Below, one piece after another: positions 8,039 through 16,572 of a DNA stretch of 64,000 nt (its first letter is position 1; every line of letters begins with the position of its first letter). The position numbers were made by a program, and so were the translations under genes. This DNA comes from an uncultured Roseicyclus sp. (GTDB lineage Bacteria; Pseudomonadota; Alphaproteobacteria; Rhodobacterales; Rhodobacteraceae), in NCBI GenBank assembly GCA_947491935.1, contig CANLLF010000003.1:644397-708396 (forward strand), in the 5' to 3' direction. The notes under the pieces are model-generated. The model did no database searches. It worked only from the letters and a program-made list of their open reading frames with translations, and was not told where the DNA came from.

Positions 8039-9034
8039 ATGTCGAAGACCCTGACTCGCACGCGCCCCGGTGAAGGACCCAAACGGTTCGTCTTTGTTTT
8101 GCTGGACCAATTCACCATGCTGTGCTTCGCCTCCGCGGTGGAGGCCTTGCGGATCGCAAACCGGATGTCGGGCTCGGAAATCTATTCCTGGACATTGGCG
8201 GGCGAAGGCGGCGAATTCGCGCAAAGCTCCGCCGGGATCTGGTATCGCCTTGATACCGATCTTGAGGAAGTCACGCGCGACGATACGGTCCTGATCTGCG
8301 GCGGCATCGATGTGGCAGGCGCGACGACGAAACGCGTGCTGAGCTGGCTCCGGCGCGAGGCGCGCAAGGGCCCGGTGATCGGCGGGCTCTGCACGGCGGG
8401 CTACACGCTGGCCAAAGCCGGGCTTCTGGATGGGAAACGCGCCACGATCCATTGGGAAAACCAGGACAGCTTCACCGAGGAATTCGAAGAGGTGACGCTG
8501 ACCAAGTCCGTCTTCGTGATCGATGGCAATCGGATCACCACGGCAGGTGGCACCGCCTCGATCGACCTGATGCTGAAACTGATCGCCGAGGATCAGGGTG
8601 AGGATTTGGCCAATCTGGTGGCCGATCAGTTGATCTACACCTCGATCCGCACCGATCAGGACACCCAGCGCCTGTCGATCCCCACCCGCATCGGCGTGCG
8701 CCACCCCAAGCTGGGGCAGGTGATCCGGATGATGGAACAGAAGATCGAAGAGCCGATCAGCCCCGCCCAACTGGCCCAGGATGTCGGCATGTCGACCCGC
8801 CAGTTGGAGCGCCTGTTCCGCCGCTACCTCAATCGCTCCCCCAAGCGGTATTACATGGAATTGCGGCTCGCCAAGGCGCGCAATCTGCTGATGCAAACGG
8901 ATATGAGCGTGATCAACGTGGCGCTGGCCTGTGGCTTCGCATCACCCTCGCATTTCTCCAAATGCTACCGCGCCCATTACGAGACGACGCCTTACCGCGA
9001 ACGCGGCAGCCATGCATCGCGTGAGAAGGCATAA
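8039..9034 (+). CDS. GlxA-family AraC transcriptional regulator (DJ-1/PfpI plus HTH)
   Basis: A 331-residue regulator. The N-terminal DJ-1/PfpI-like domain (about residues 15-190) carries FVLLDQFTMLCFASAVEALR and the nucleophile-elbow-like GGLCTAGYTLAKAG. The C-terminal AraC HTH (about 225-325) contains ISPAQLAQDVGMSTRQLERLF and FASPSHFSKCYRAHY. Related proteins sense quaternary amines or acyl-carnitine/choline catabolites, but the ligand here is unknown. ATG 8039 has GAAGGAA seven bases upstream; a tandem ATG at 8036 is equally in frame. It is monocistronic. Confidence 0.85.
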   Translation: MSKTLTRTRPGEGPKRFVFVLLDQFTMLCFASAVEALRIANRMSGSEIYSWTLAGEGGEFAQSSAGIWYRLDTDLEEVTRDDTVLICGGIDVAGATTKRVLSWLRREARKGPVIGGLCTAGYTLAKAGLLDGKRATIHWENQDSFTEEFEEVTLTKSVFVIDGNRITTAGGTASIDLMLKLIAEDQGEDLANLVADQLIYTSIRTDQDTQRLSIPTRIGVRHPKLGQVIRMMEQKIEEPISPAQLAQDVGMSTRQLERLFRRYLNRSPKRYYMELRLAKARNLLMQTDMSVINVALACGFASPSHFSKCYRAHYETTPYRERGSHASREKA

Positions 9035-9082
9035 CGCACCGCAACCCGATAGCGGCGTTGCAGCGGCCCCGACAAACTGCCT

Positions 9083-9355
9083 CTAGCTGTCCTTAACCCT
9101 TGCCGCACGCCCGCCGCGGCGCCGCGCAATCGGCTGTTGTGTCAGCCCCTCGGTCAGGACAATCCTCATCGGGTGATCGACAGCCTCTGCCCCGTGGCGG
9201 GCCAGAAGCGCTTCGATCATCGGGCGATGATCGGTGCCCTCCACGCTCAACGCCCAATCCACAAAGATGGATCTGCATTCCGACGCCGTGATCCCGTCGA
9301 TCCGGAACGCCTCCCGGATCAGGTTCTTTGGATCTATCGGATCTGTCTTACGCAT
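9083..9355 (-). CDS. Small hypothetical protein coupled to glnE
   Basis: A 90-residue acidic-to-basic cytosolic protein with no membrane segment. It begins MRKTDPIDPKNLIREAFR and contains SECRSIFVDWALSVEG, followed by HRPMIEALLARHG. Its ATG lies within the glnE coding end (8-base overlap), so it is probably translated by reinitiation from glnE. I do not recognise a family. The position suggests a nitrogen-related accessory role, but nothing in the sequence proves it. Confidence 0.6.
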   Translation of the reverse strand: MRKTDPIDPKNLIREAFRIDGITASECRSIFVDWALSVEGTDHRPMIEALLARHGAEAVDHPMRIVLTEGLTQQPIARRRGGRAARVKDS

Positions 9356-12146
9356 CGTCGGGTCCGTTCGCTTCGCCCAGAATTTCGGCGATGATACCGG
9401 CGGCGTCGGCCCGCGCGGTGTCCAACTGCGTCACAAGGGCGTCCGGGTCCGTCACTTCGGCCAGCCGGACAAGGAAGTCGCGGCCTCCGGTGCCAAGGGC
9501 ATCCGTATCCAATGGCCCCGCGCTCAAGAGCCGCGCGCCCTGCTGAACATTGGCAAACAGGGTATGGATCGCAGCCAGCCGCTCCGCCAAATCCGGCGCC
9601 AGATGCCCGGCCTCGGCGGCGGCCCGCAATTGCTCCGGCGGCGTGCGCAGGGGGGATCCCGCGATCAGGCCAAGGGCCTGCGCCACCAGCGCAATATCCT
9701 GCAACCCGCCGGGCCCATCCTTCACCGCCCACCGGCCGCCCGCCCGGCCCGCCTGTTGCAGGCGCGAGCGCATATCGGCCGCGTCGCGCAGGATCTCCGC
9801 CCCGCCTGCCCGCGCCGCGATCACCGCGCAGCGCACCGCCTCCACATCCGCACCAAGCCCCGCATCGCCCGCCACAACCCGCGCGCGGGTCAGCGCCATA
9901 TGCTCCCATGTCCAGGCATCCTGGCGCTGGTAATGCTCGAACGCCGCCAGCGACGTGGCCACCGGCCCCTGCCCGCCCGATGGCCGCAGCCGCATATCGA
10001 CATCGTAAAGTTTGCCCTCGCCCGTCGGGGCGCTCAGTGCCGTGATCAGCGCCTTGGTCGCCTTCGCGAACCAGCCCCGGGGATCCAGCGGGCGGCGGCC
10101 CTCGGTCATCTCGACGCCATGGGCATCGAAGATCACGATCAGGTCCAGATCCGAGATCGCCGTCATCTCGCTGGCCCCGAGGCTCCCCATGGCCAGAACC
10201 ACACCGCCACGCCCCGGCGGCGGCCCGTGCCGCCGCGCGATGTCGGCGCAGACATGGGGCCAGAGGCCCGCAACAACCGCGTGGCCGATATCGGAATAGT
10301 GTCGCGCGGCGTCATCGGCACCGATCAGGCCACGCAACATGTGCACCCCCACGCGAAAGTGCCATTCCTTCTGCCACCGACGCGCCGTGTTCAACTGCGC
10401 CTCATAGTCCAGCGGCTGCAACGCGCGCGACAGGTCCTCCGTCAACCCCGTCGCACCGGGCCAGGGCGCAAAGAACTGCCCATCGAGCACCGCATCCAGC
10501 ACCCCGGAATTGCGCGACAGGTAGGTGGCCAGGCCGGGCGCCGTGGCGCAGATATCCGCGATCAGATCCACAAGGCTCGGGTTCGCCTCGAACAACGAGA
10601 ACAGCTGAACCCCCGCGGGCAACCCGCGCAGAAATCCATCGAAATTCGACAACGCCTCATCGGGTTTGACGGCCTCCCCCAGCCGGGCCAGAAGATCGGG
10701 TTTCAATCGCTCGAAAATCGATTGGCCCCGGGCCGAGCGGAGCGCCGGATATCCGGGCCAGCGCGAGATGATGCTGCGGGCTGTTTCGCTGAGGTCGGGC
10801 GCGGATTGCGCGCGGGTCTTGGACGCATAGAGATCCCCGGTCAGTTCCGACACGGCGGTCAGCCGCTCCTGCAACACCGCGCGGTATCGCGCCGTATCCC
10901 CCTCGCCACTCAGCCGCGCGAGGCGGTCAAACCCGTCCGGTGATTTCGGCAAGGAATGGGTTTGCGCATCGTCGATCATCTGCACCCGGTGCTCGGCCTC
11001 GCGCAGCGCCGCGTAATGATCGGCCAACTCACCCGCCACCTCGCGGGTGATCCAATCGGCCCGGGCCAGGGCCGCCAGCGCCTTGACCGTGCGCGGCGCG
11101 CGCAGGGCCGGGTCGCGGCCGCCGGCCACCAGCTGGCGGGTCTGGGCGAAAAACTCGATTTCGCGAATACCGCCTTTCCCCAGTTTCAGGTTATGTCCTT
11201 CAAGTGCCTCCCCGTGCAGGCCTTTATGGTCGCGAATGCGTTGGCGCATATCCATCGTCTCGGCGACCGCTGCAAAATCCAGATGCTTGCGCCAGACAAA
11301 CGGCGTTAATGCTCCCAGAAACCGCTCTCCCGCCGCAAGATCACCGGCGGCGGGCCTCGCCTTGATATAGGCGGAGCGCTCCCATGTGCGCCCCTCGGCC
11401 TCATAGTACCGTTCCGCCGCCGCCATGGAGATGCAGACGGGCGTGACCGACGGGTCGGGGCGCAGGCGGAGATCGGTGCGAAACACGTAGCCGTCCGCCG
11501 TGGGATCGTTCAGCGTGGCGGCCATGGCGCGGGTGGCCTTGATGAAGCCCGCACGCGCCTCCATCTCCTCGGCGGCACCGTCGAAGCGGCTCTCATCAAA
11601 CAGGCAGATCAGGTCGATATCTGAGGAGTAATTCAGCTCCCCCGCCCCCATCTTGCCCATGGCCAGCGCCACCATACCCGCGCCCGTGGCAAGCGCGTCC
11701 GCCTCGCTCTGGCCGGGGATCTTGCCGCGCCGGGCCAGGGTGGCGACATGGATGGCCAGCGCGGCGGCCAGGCAGGCATCGGCGAATTCGGTCCAGGCCT
11801 GCGTCACGGTGGCCAGCCCCCAGACCCCGCCCAGATCCGCAAGCGCCACGATCAGCGCCGCACGCCGTTTCAAGCCGCGCAGCCCGGCATCCAGCGATGC
11901 CGCATCAAGCGTTGCGGTCTCGGCGATCAGGTCCGCGATCACGTCTTCCGGCGACTGGTCCAAGGCATGGGACAGCCAATGGCCCTCCTTGCCGATCAGC
12001 CCCGCCAGATAGGGGGACGATCCGCCGGCGCCACGGATCAGTTCGGCCAGCTCCGGCGCGAGGTGATGCATATGGCCCAAGGCCTCGGCCCCGCGGTCCG
12101 GCGAATGGGGGATGGGCGCGCGGGTCAGGCGGGCGGCGAAGGACAT
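9348..12146 (-). CDS. glnE: Bifunctional glutamine synthetase adenylyltransferase/deadenylase
   Basis: A 932-residue enzyme that attaches AMP to, and removes it from, glutamine synthetase in response to PII. Both nucleotidyltransferase domains are visible: GKMGAGELNYSSDIDL at about residues 160-176 and MGSLGASEMTAISDLDLIVI at about 645-665. Each is followed by its GlnE helical region (RMRLRPSG in the second half). The length matches the family. The start at ATG 12146 is where conserved sequence begins; the frame is open further upstream. Confidence 0.95.
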   Translation of the reverse strand: MSFAARLTRAPIPHSPDRGAEALGHMHHLAPELAELIRGAGGSSPYLAGLIGKEGHWLSHALDQSPEDVIADLIAETATLDAASLDAGLRGLKRRAALIVALADLGGVWGLATVTQAWTEFADACLAAALAIHVATLARRGKIPGQSEADALATGAGMVALAMGKMGAGELNYSSDIDLICLFDESRFDGAAEEMEARAGFIKATRAMAATLNDPTADGYVFRTDLRLRPDPSVTPVCISMAAAERYYEAEGRTWERSAYIKARPAAGDLAAGERFLGALTPFVWRKHLDFAAVAETMDMRQRIRDHKGLHGEALEGHNLKLGKGGIREIEFFAQTRQLVAGGRDPALRAPRTVKALAALARADWITREVAGELADHYAALREAEHRVQMIDDAQTHSLPKSPDGFDRLARLSGEGDTARYRAVLQERLTAVSELTGDLYASKTRAQSAPDLSETARSIISRWPGYPALRSARGQSIFERLKPDLLARLGEAVKPDEALSNFDGFLRGLPAGVQLFSLFEANPSLVDLIADICATAPGLATYLSRNSGVLDAVLDGQFFAPWPGATGLTEDLSRALQPLDYEAQLNTARRWQKEWHFRVGVHMLRGLIGADDAARHYSDIGHAVVAGLWPHVCADIARRHGPPPGRGGVVLAMGSLGASEMTAISDLDLIVIFDAHGVEMTEGRRPLDPRGWFAKATKALITALSAPTGEGKLYDVDMRLRPSGGQGPVATSLAAFEHYQRQDAWTWEHMALTRARVVAGDAGLGADVEAVRCAVIAARAGGAEILRDAADMRSRLQQAGRAGGRWAVKDGPGGLQDIALVAQALGLIAGSPLRTPPEQLRAAAEAGHLAPDLAERLAAIHTLFANVQQGARLLSAGPLDTDALGTGGRDFLVRLAEVTDPDALVTQLDTARADAAGIIAEILGEANGPDDA

Positions 12147-12213
12147 CGGGGCTCCTCTTGCAGGCCCGTTTGATCCTTGCGAGGGTCCGCGCGATTGGCA
12201 AGGGATGGCAGGC

Positions 12214-12684
12214 ATGTCGAAATCATTGAAACGGGTGAAACGCGCGTTGGAGGAGGCCGGTCAGGCCGTCGACGTGGTCGAGATGGCCGAGGGCACGCGC
12301 ACCGCGGCGGATGCGGCCGCCGCAGCCGGATGCGAGATCGATCAGATCGCCAAGTCGATCATCTTTCATGCCGAAGCGACCGGTGATGCGGTCCTGTTCG
12401 TGACAGCGGGCGGCAATCAGGTGGACCCGGCCAAGGCCAGTGCCGTGGCGGGCGAGCCGTTGGGCAAGGCCGATGCCGGGCTGATCCGGGCGCAAACGGG
12501 CTTTGCCATCGGCGGTGTGGCCCCGATCGGCCATCTGAACCCGATCCGCGCCTGGTATGATCCGCGCCTGCTGGAATTTGATGTGGTCTTTGCCGCCGCG
12601 GGCACACCGCGCCATGTTTTCCCTATCGCACCGGATGTATTGATGCGCCTCTCCGGCGCGATCCGTGCCGATTTCACCGGTTGA
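12214..12684 (+). CDS. YbaK/EbsC-type aminoacyl-tRNA deacylase
   Basis: A 156-residue single-domain protein of the YbaK/ProX editing superfamily. Features are IAKSIIFHAEATGDAVLFVT, the DPAKASAVAGEPL segment and GFAIGGVAPIGHLNP, with the GGVxPxGH motif of the substrate pocket. Such proteins hydrolyse mischarged tRNAs (Cys/Ala-tRNA-Pro). The ATG at 12214 follows AGGGATGG. It is convergent with lpxB and overlaps its end by 11 bases. Confidence 0.85.
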   Translation: MSKSLKRVKRALEEAGQAVDVVEMAEGTRTAADAAAAAGCEIDQIAKSIIFHAEATGDAVLFVTAGGNQVDPAKASAVAGEPLGKADAGLIRAQTGFAIGGVAPIGHLNPIRAWYDPRLLEFDVVFAAAGTPRHVFPIAPDVLMRLSGAIRADFTG

Positions 12685-13819
12685 GAAAGCTCAGAACCGA
12701 TTGCGCGGCGCGCAGCCCCGGCGCCGGGCCACCGCGCCCCAACCGCTCCATGGCAAACTCCATTGCCGCGCGCTGCTCCGCGCCGCCCCCCTGTAACAGG
12801 CCGTCCAGCGCGCCGCGGATCGGAGCGGGGCGGCACTCCTCCGCCAGGAATTCCGGTACCGCGCGTGTATCGGAGACAAGGTTCACCAGCGTGACCGTGT
12901 TGACGCGGATCGCCCGTTTCACAATCACGCGGGTCAGCCAGTTCATGTCGTAGGCGATTACCATGGGCGTGCCGCCCGCCGCCAGTTCCAGCGACACCGT
13001 GCCCGACGCCGCAAGCGCCGCATCTGCCGCGGCGAAGGCTGCGCGTTTTTCGGCCGGGTCAGCGGGGTTGAGGATAGTGGGGTTCGGGGACCAGCCCGCC
13101 GTTGCTTCCTCCACCGCGCCCACCAGATGCGGCAAGGTTGGCAGGACCAGCCGCGCCGGAATGCCGCGCAACGCCTCGCCAAAGACCGGCGCCAGACGCG
13201 CGATCTCGGAGCGGCGGGAACCGGGCAGAACCAGCAGGAGCCTGTCCTCCGCACCGATCCCGTGCGCGGCGCGAAACGCGGCCATCTCATCGGGGCCCGG
13301 CACCGGCTCTGCCACCACGGGATGCCCGACAAAGTCGCAGCTCATTCCCGCGGCTTCCATATAGGGCGGCTCGAACGGCAGAAGCGCCAGCACGTGGTCG
13401 ATCACACGCGCCATCTTGACCGCCCGTTTGGGCCGCCACGCCCAGACCGACGGCGCCACGTAATGGATGGTCTTGAGCGCCGGATTCGCCTCCCGCGCAA
13501 GCTTGGCGACACGCAGGCAGAAATCCGGGCTGTCGACGGTGATAAGCACCTCGGCCCCGCTCTCGGCGACGGCCCGGGCAGTCTGGGCGATGCGGCGCTT
13601 GAGGTGGAAGTATTTCGGAAGGACCTCGGCAATACCCATCACCGCCAGCTCATCATAAGGGAAGATCGAGGCCAGGCCCGCCGCCGCCATCAACGGCCCG
13701 CCGATCCCGTGCGGCTCAACCTCCGCACCAGCCTCAAGAAGCCCGTCCAGAAGCGCGGCGCCCAGACGGTCACCCGACGGCTCGCCCGCCACGAAAAAGG
13801 CCTTCAGGGCCCGGCCCAC
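12674..13819 (-). CDS. lpxB: Lipid-A-disaccharide synthase
   Basis: A 381-residue GT19 glycosyltransferase joining UDP-2,3-diacylglucosamine and lipid X. Signature blocks are AGEPSGDRLGAAL at the N-terminus, GIGGPLMAAAGL, DSPDFCLRVAK, YVAPSVWAWRPKRA and LLPFEPPYM, with GTVSLELAAGGTPMVIAYD near the C-terminus. It starts 16 bases inside the end of lpxI. It is the last gene of the envelope cluster on the minus strand. Confidence 0.95.
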   Translation of the reverse strand: MGRALKAFFVAGEPSGDRLGAALLDGLLEAGAEVEPHGIGGPLMAAAGLASIFPYDELAVMGIAEVLPKYFHLKRRIAQTARAVAESGAEVLITVDSPDFCLRVAKLAREANPALKTIHYVAPSVWAWRPKRAVKMARVIDHVLALLPFEPPYMEAAGMSCDFVGHPVVAEPVPGPDEMAAFRAAHGIGAEDRLLLVLPGSRRSEIARLAPVFGEALRGIPARLVLPTLPHLVGAVEEATAGWSPNPTILNPADPAEKRAAFAAADAALAASGTVSLELAAGGTPMVIAYDMNWLTRVIVKRAIRVNTVTLVNLVSDTRAVPEFLAEECRPAPIRGALDGLLQGGGAEQRAAMEFAMERLGRGGPAPGLRAAQSVLSFLNR

Positions 13820-14577
13820 AGGTTCATCCCCGTCTCAGCACAGGCGGCCTCGATGGCCGGGCGATCCAGCAGCAACACCTGCTCCGCGGCAATCTCGATC
13901 CCGGCCAGCCCGGCCGCCGCCGCCGCCCGGATCGTCTCGGGGCCAATCGCGGGCATATCCACGCGCAAATCCTGCCCCGGCTTGGGGCGTTTGACAAAGA
14001 CGCCGCGCGATCCCGGAGCGGTCTGGGCCACGAAAGACAGCATCGCATCGGTGCCCTGCAAGGTCTCGATGCCCAACACCTGCCCCTTGGCCACCACCGC
14101 GCCCTGTCCCACATCAAGCGGCCCCAGCGCGGCCAGCACAGAGCGCCCCCGTGCCGCATCGCGCTCCGCCACTTTCTTGCCCGCAATCACGCCCGCCTCG
14201 GCCACCAGATCGTCGCGCACCTCATGGGCGGCGATCACGTTGAACCCGGCCTCCTCGATCACCTCGACCACGGCCCGCAGGAGCGCGTCATCGCCCTGCC
14301 CCATGGCCTCCATCAGAACCGGCATGCGCTTGGCGGTGAACGGATCGAACGCCACCGGGTCGAGCTGCGGGCGCGCCATCGCGCCGGCCAGGCACACCTC
14401 GGTGACCTCTTTCTTGCGCAGTTCGTCGAACAGGCGGCCCAGTTGCTCGAACCGCGCCTTGATCGGCGGCGCCTTCAACGGGGCCACCTCGACGCCGCGA
14501 AACGTGACGACATAGGCCATTTCGGCCTGCAACAGCAGGCCCGGCAAGGCCCCGGATCCCGCGATGATAGCGCGCAT
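13804..14577 (-). CDS. lpxI: UDP-2,3-diacylglucosamine diphosphatase LpxI
   Basis: A 257-residue protein of the LpxI (formerly DUF1009) family, which hydrolyses UDP-diacylglucosamine to lipid X in many alphaproteobacteria that lack LpxH. Landmarks are an N-terminal IIAGSGALPGLL, a central GKVAERDAARG-like segment, and the C-terminal domain with QGTDAMLSFVAQT and RVDMPAIGPETI. It lies between lpxA and lpxB, the order typical of alphaproteobacteria. It overlaps lpxB. Confidence 0.93.
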   Translation of the reverse strand: MRAIIAGSGALPGLLLQAEMAYVVTFRGVEVAPLKAPPIKARFEQLGRLFDELRKKEVTEVCLAGAMARPQLDPVAFDPFTAKRMPVLMEAMGQGDDALLRAVVEVIEEAGFNVIAAHEVRDDLVAEAGVIAGKKVAERDAARGRSVLAALGPLDVGQGAVVAKGQVLGIETLQGTDAMLSFVAQTAPGSRGVFVKRPKPGQDLRVDMPAIGPETIRAAAAAGLAGIEIAAEQVLLLDRPAIEAACAETGMNLWAGP

Positions 14578-14582
14578 ATTCG

Positions 14583-15389
14583 TTACTCCGGTGTCAGGAA
14601 AGAGCGGTCGCTGTCCCCAAGGACAAAATCGACGATCTCCCGCACATAATCACTATCGATCTCGTCACTTTCGCCAAGCCGTCTGGCCCGCTCCTGGAAG
14701 CTGGCCCCTTCGCCCTGCTTGAGGGCCTGCAACGCCGCCCGCAGCGCGGTGATATCGGCCTTCGCCACGCCCCGCCGCTTCAGCCCGACAAGGTTCAGCC
14801 CGTCCAGCCGCCCACGCGGCCCCTGCACAAGGCCGTAGGGAATGACATCGTTGGTCACCATCGACACCGCGCCGATGATCACACCCCGTCCGATCCGCAC
14901 AAACTGATGCACACCCGACAGCCCCCCTATGATAACGTCGTCGCCCACCACGCAATGGCCCGCAAGGGCCGAAGAGTTCACCATGATCACCCGGTCGCCG
15001 ACCTGGCAATCATGAGCGACGTGGGAATTGGCCAGAAAGAGGCCGTCATCGCCCACCCGGGTGATGCCGCCCCCGCCCTCGGTACCGGTATTCATCGTAA
15101 CACCTTCGCGGATCCGGTTGCGCTTGCCCACGATCAGACGCGTGCGTTCCCCGCCGAACTTCTTGTCCTGCGGGATCTCGCCGATGGAGGCAAAGGGGAA
15201 AATCTCGGTCCCGTCGCCAATGTCGGTCCAGCCCGCCACGACGACATGGGATTTCAGTACCACGTCCGCGCCAAGCGTCACTTCGGGGCCGATAACGCAA
15301 AACGGCCCGACAACGCTGCCCGCGCCGATGGTCGCGCCGGGTTCCACAACGGCGCTGGCATGCACCTGCGCTGTGGGGGCGATCCCCAT
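14583..15389 (-). CDS. lpxA: Acyl-ACP--UDP-N-acetylglucosamine O-acyltransferase
   Basis: A 268-residue left-handed beta-helix enzyme for the first lipid A step. Hexapeptide repeats fill residues 1-185 and a helical C-terminal domain follows. The catalytic histidine lies in ANSHVAHDCQVGD. The start is ATG 15389, whose A is the last base of the fabZ TGA stop (TGATG), although the frame stays open upstream to 15482. Confidence 0.95.
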   Translation of the reverse strand: MGIAPTAQVHASAVVEPGATIGAGSVVGPFCVIGPEVTLGADVVLKSHVVVAGWTDIGDGTEIFPFASIGEIPQDKKFGGERTRLIVGKRNRIREGVTMNTGTEGGGGITRVGDDGLFLANSHVAHDCQVGDRVIMVNSSALAGHCVVGDDVIIGGLSGVHQFVRIGRGVIIGAVSMVTNDVIPYGLVQGPRGRLDGLNLVGLKRRGVAKADITALRAALQALKQGEGASFQERARRLGESDEIDSDYVREIVDFVLGDSDRSFLTPE

Positions 15390-15862
15390 CAACCGGCCTC
15401 CGACGGCAGGTCCATCATCGCGGTAAAGGCGCATTCGCAGGCCAATTCGCCCTCCACAAGGCCCTTGCCCTCGAACTTCCACACCTTCGCACCCGGCTTG
15501 CCCCGCGTCGCCGTCACATGAAGCTCAAGCACATCGCCCGGCCCCACCTTGCGGCGGAATTTGCAGCTGTCGATGCCCATGAAATAGACAAGGAAGTTCT
15601 TGTCGGCCAGATCGGCAGAAACCCCGACCATCACCGCCGCCGTTTGCGCCATCGCCTCCACGATGGTCACGCCGGGCATGATCGGCACGCCGGGGAAGTG
15701 CCCCTGAAAATGCGGCTCGTTCACGGTCACGTTCTTTATGCCCACGGCAGATTTGAACGGCACGATATCGCGCACCCGGTCCACAAGCAGGAACGGATAG
15801 CGGTGGGGCAGGATCCGCTGGATCAGATCGATGTCGGCGATTTGGGCGGTGTCGACATTCAT
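15389..15862 (-). CDS. fabZ: 3-hydroxyacyl-ACP dehydratase
   Basis: A 157-residue hotdog-fold dehydratase of fatty acid synthesis. [15 protein letters not shown] is at the N-terminus, and the catalytic pair is His55 in FQGHFPG and Glu69 in [15 protein letters not shown] 15862 has GGGAGCC upstream. It directly precedes lpxA and directly follows ompH; the lpxD gene that often sits between ompH and fabZ is not present here. Confidence 0.95.
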   Translation of the reverse strand: MNVDTAQIADIDLIQRILPHRYPFLLVDRVRDIVPFKSAVGIKNVTVNEPHFQGHFPGVPIMPGVTIVEAMAQTAAVMVGVSADLADKNFLVYFMGIDSCKFRRKVGPGDVLELHVTATRGKPGAKVWKFEGKGLVEGELACECAFTAMMDLPSEAG

Positions 15863-15940
15863 GATGGGCGGCTCCCGGGATGGTGTAACAATGCGTTGGC
15901 GTGGGTTAGCAACTCCGCTCCGGCGCGGCAAGCGGGCGCG

Positions 15941-16567
15941 TTATTGCTCGGGCTCCGGCGCTGGTGTGGGGCTCAGCCCAAGGATCGAGATCATCGGCTC
16001 CTCCCCGCCCTCACCGAGCGCCTCGTCAATCGCGGCGATGGCATCGTCGGTGATATCCACGCTGCCCGCTGACAACAGGACCGTCCGGCTATCAAGCAGG
16101 ACCGCCGCGCCACGCGCCTCCACTAGGCTCAGCAGCACCGGCACAATCTCTTCAAAAAACCTCTGCCGCGCCGCGTCGGCCTGGGATTGCAGATCACGGG
16201 TCTTGGCGTCTTGCGCCGCACGGATGCCGCTGACGCGGAGGTCGAAATCATCGGCCAGCACGCGGAAATCCTCGGCGGGCATGGTGGGCCGGCGCTCGGT
16301 CAGCTCCAGTTCTTCCTCCGTCAACTGCGCTTCAATGCGGCGGTTCTCCGCTGCCAGGGCCGCCGACGCCGCCTCGATCTCACGCTGGATCCGCTGCCCG
16401 AACTCCGTCTGGGACAGCAAACGGTCTTGGTTGAGGACAAGAATGGCCGCCGCCGGTTCCGTTGGGCGCAAAGGCGCGCCAACCTGCGCCGCGGCGGGCA
16501 GAGGCGATAAGAAAAGCGCCGCCAGCCCGAGGGCGGCGGCGCGGAAGATCGTGGAGCGGCGCGACAT
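15941..16567 (-). CDS. OmpH/Skp-family periplasmic chaperone
   Basis: A 208-residue secreted protein. Residues 1-28 form a signal peptide ending PLPAAAQ. Residues about 40-140 are rich in Glu, Arg and Ala with heptad spacing and form the coiled-coil tentacle region (LNQDRLLSQTEFGQRI, then ELELTERRPTMPAEDFRVL). A short Pro/Glu-rich tail follows. Skp proteins hold unfolded outer-membrane proteins in the periplasm. It lies directly after bamA, which is the usual neighbour. Confidence 0.85.
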   Translation of the reverse strand: MSRRSTIFRAAALGLAALFLSPLPAAAQVGAPLRPTEPAAAILVLNQDRLLSQTEFGQRIQREIEAASAALAAENRRIEAQLTEEELELTERRPTMPAEDFRVLADDFDLRVSGIRAAQDAKTRDLQSQADAARQRFFEEIVPVLLSLVEARGAAVLLDSRTVLLSAGSVDITDDAIAAIDEALGEGGEEPMISILGLSPTPAPEPEQ

Positions 16568-16572
16568 GGGCG

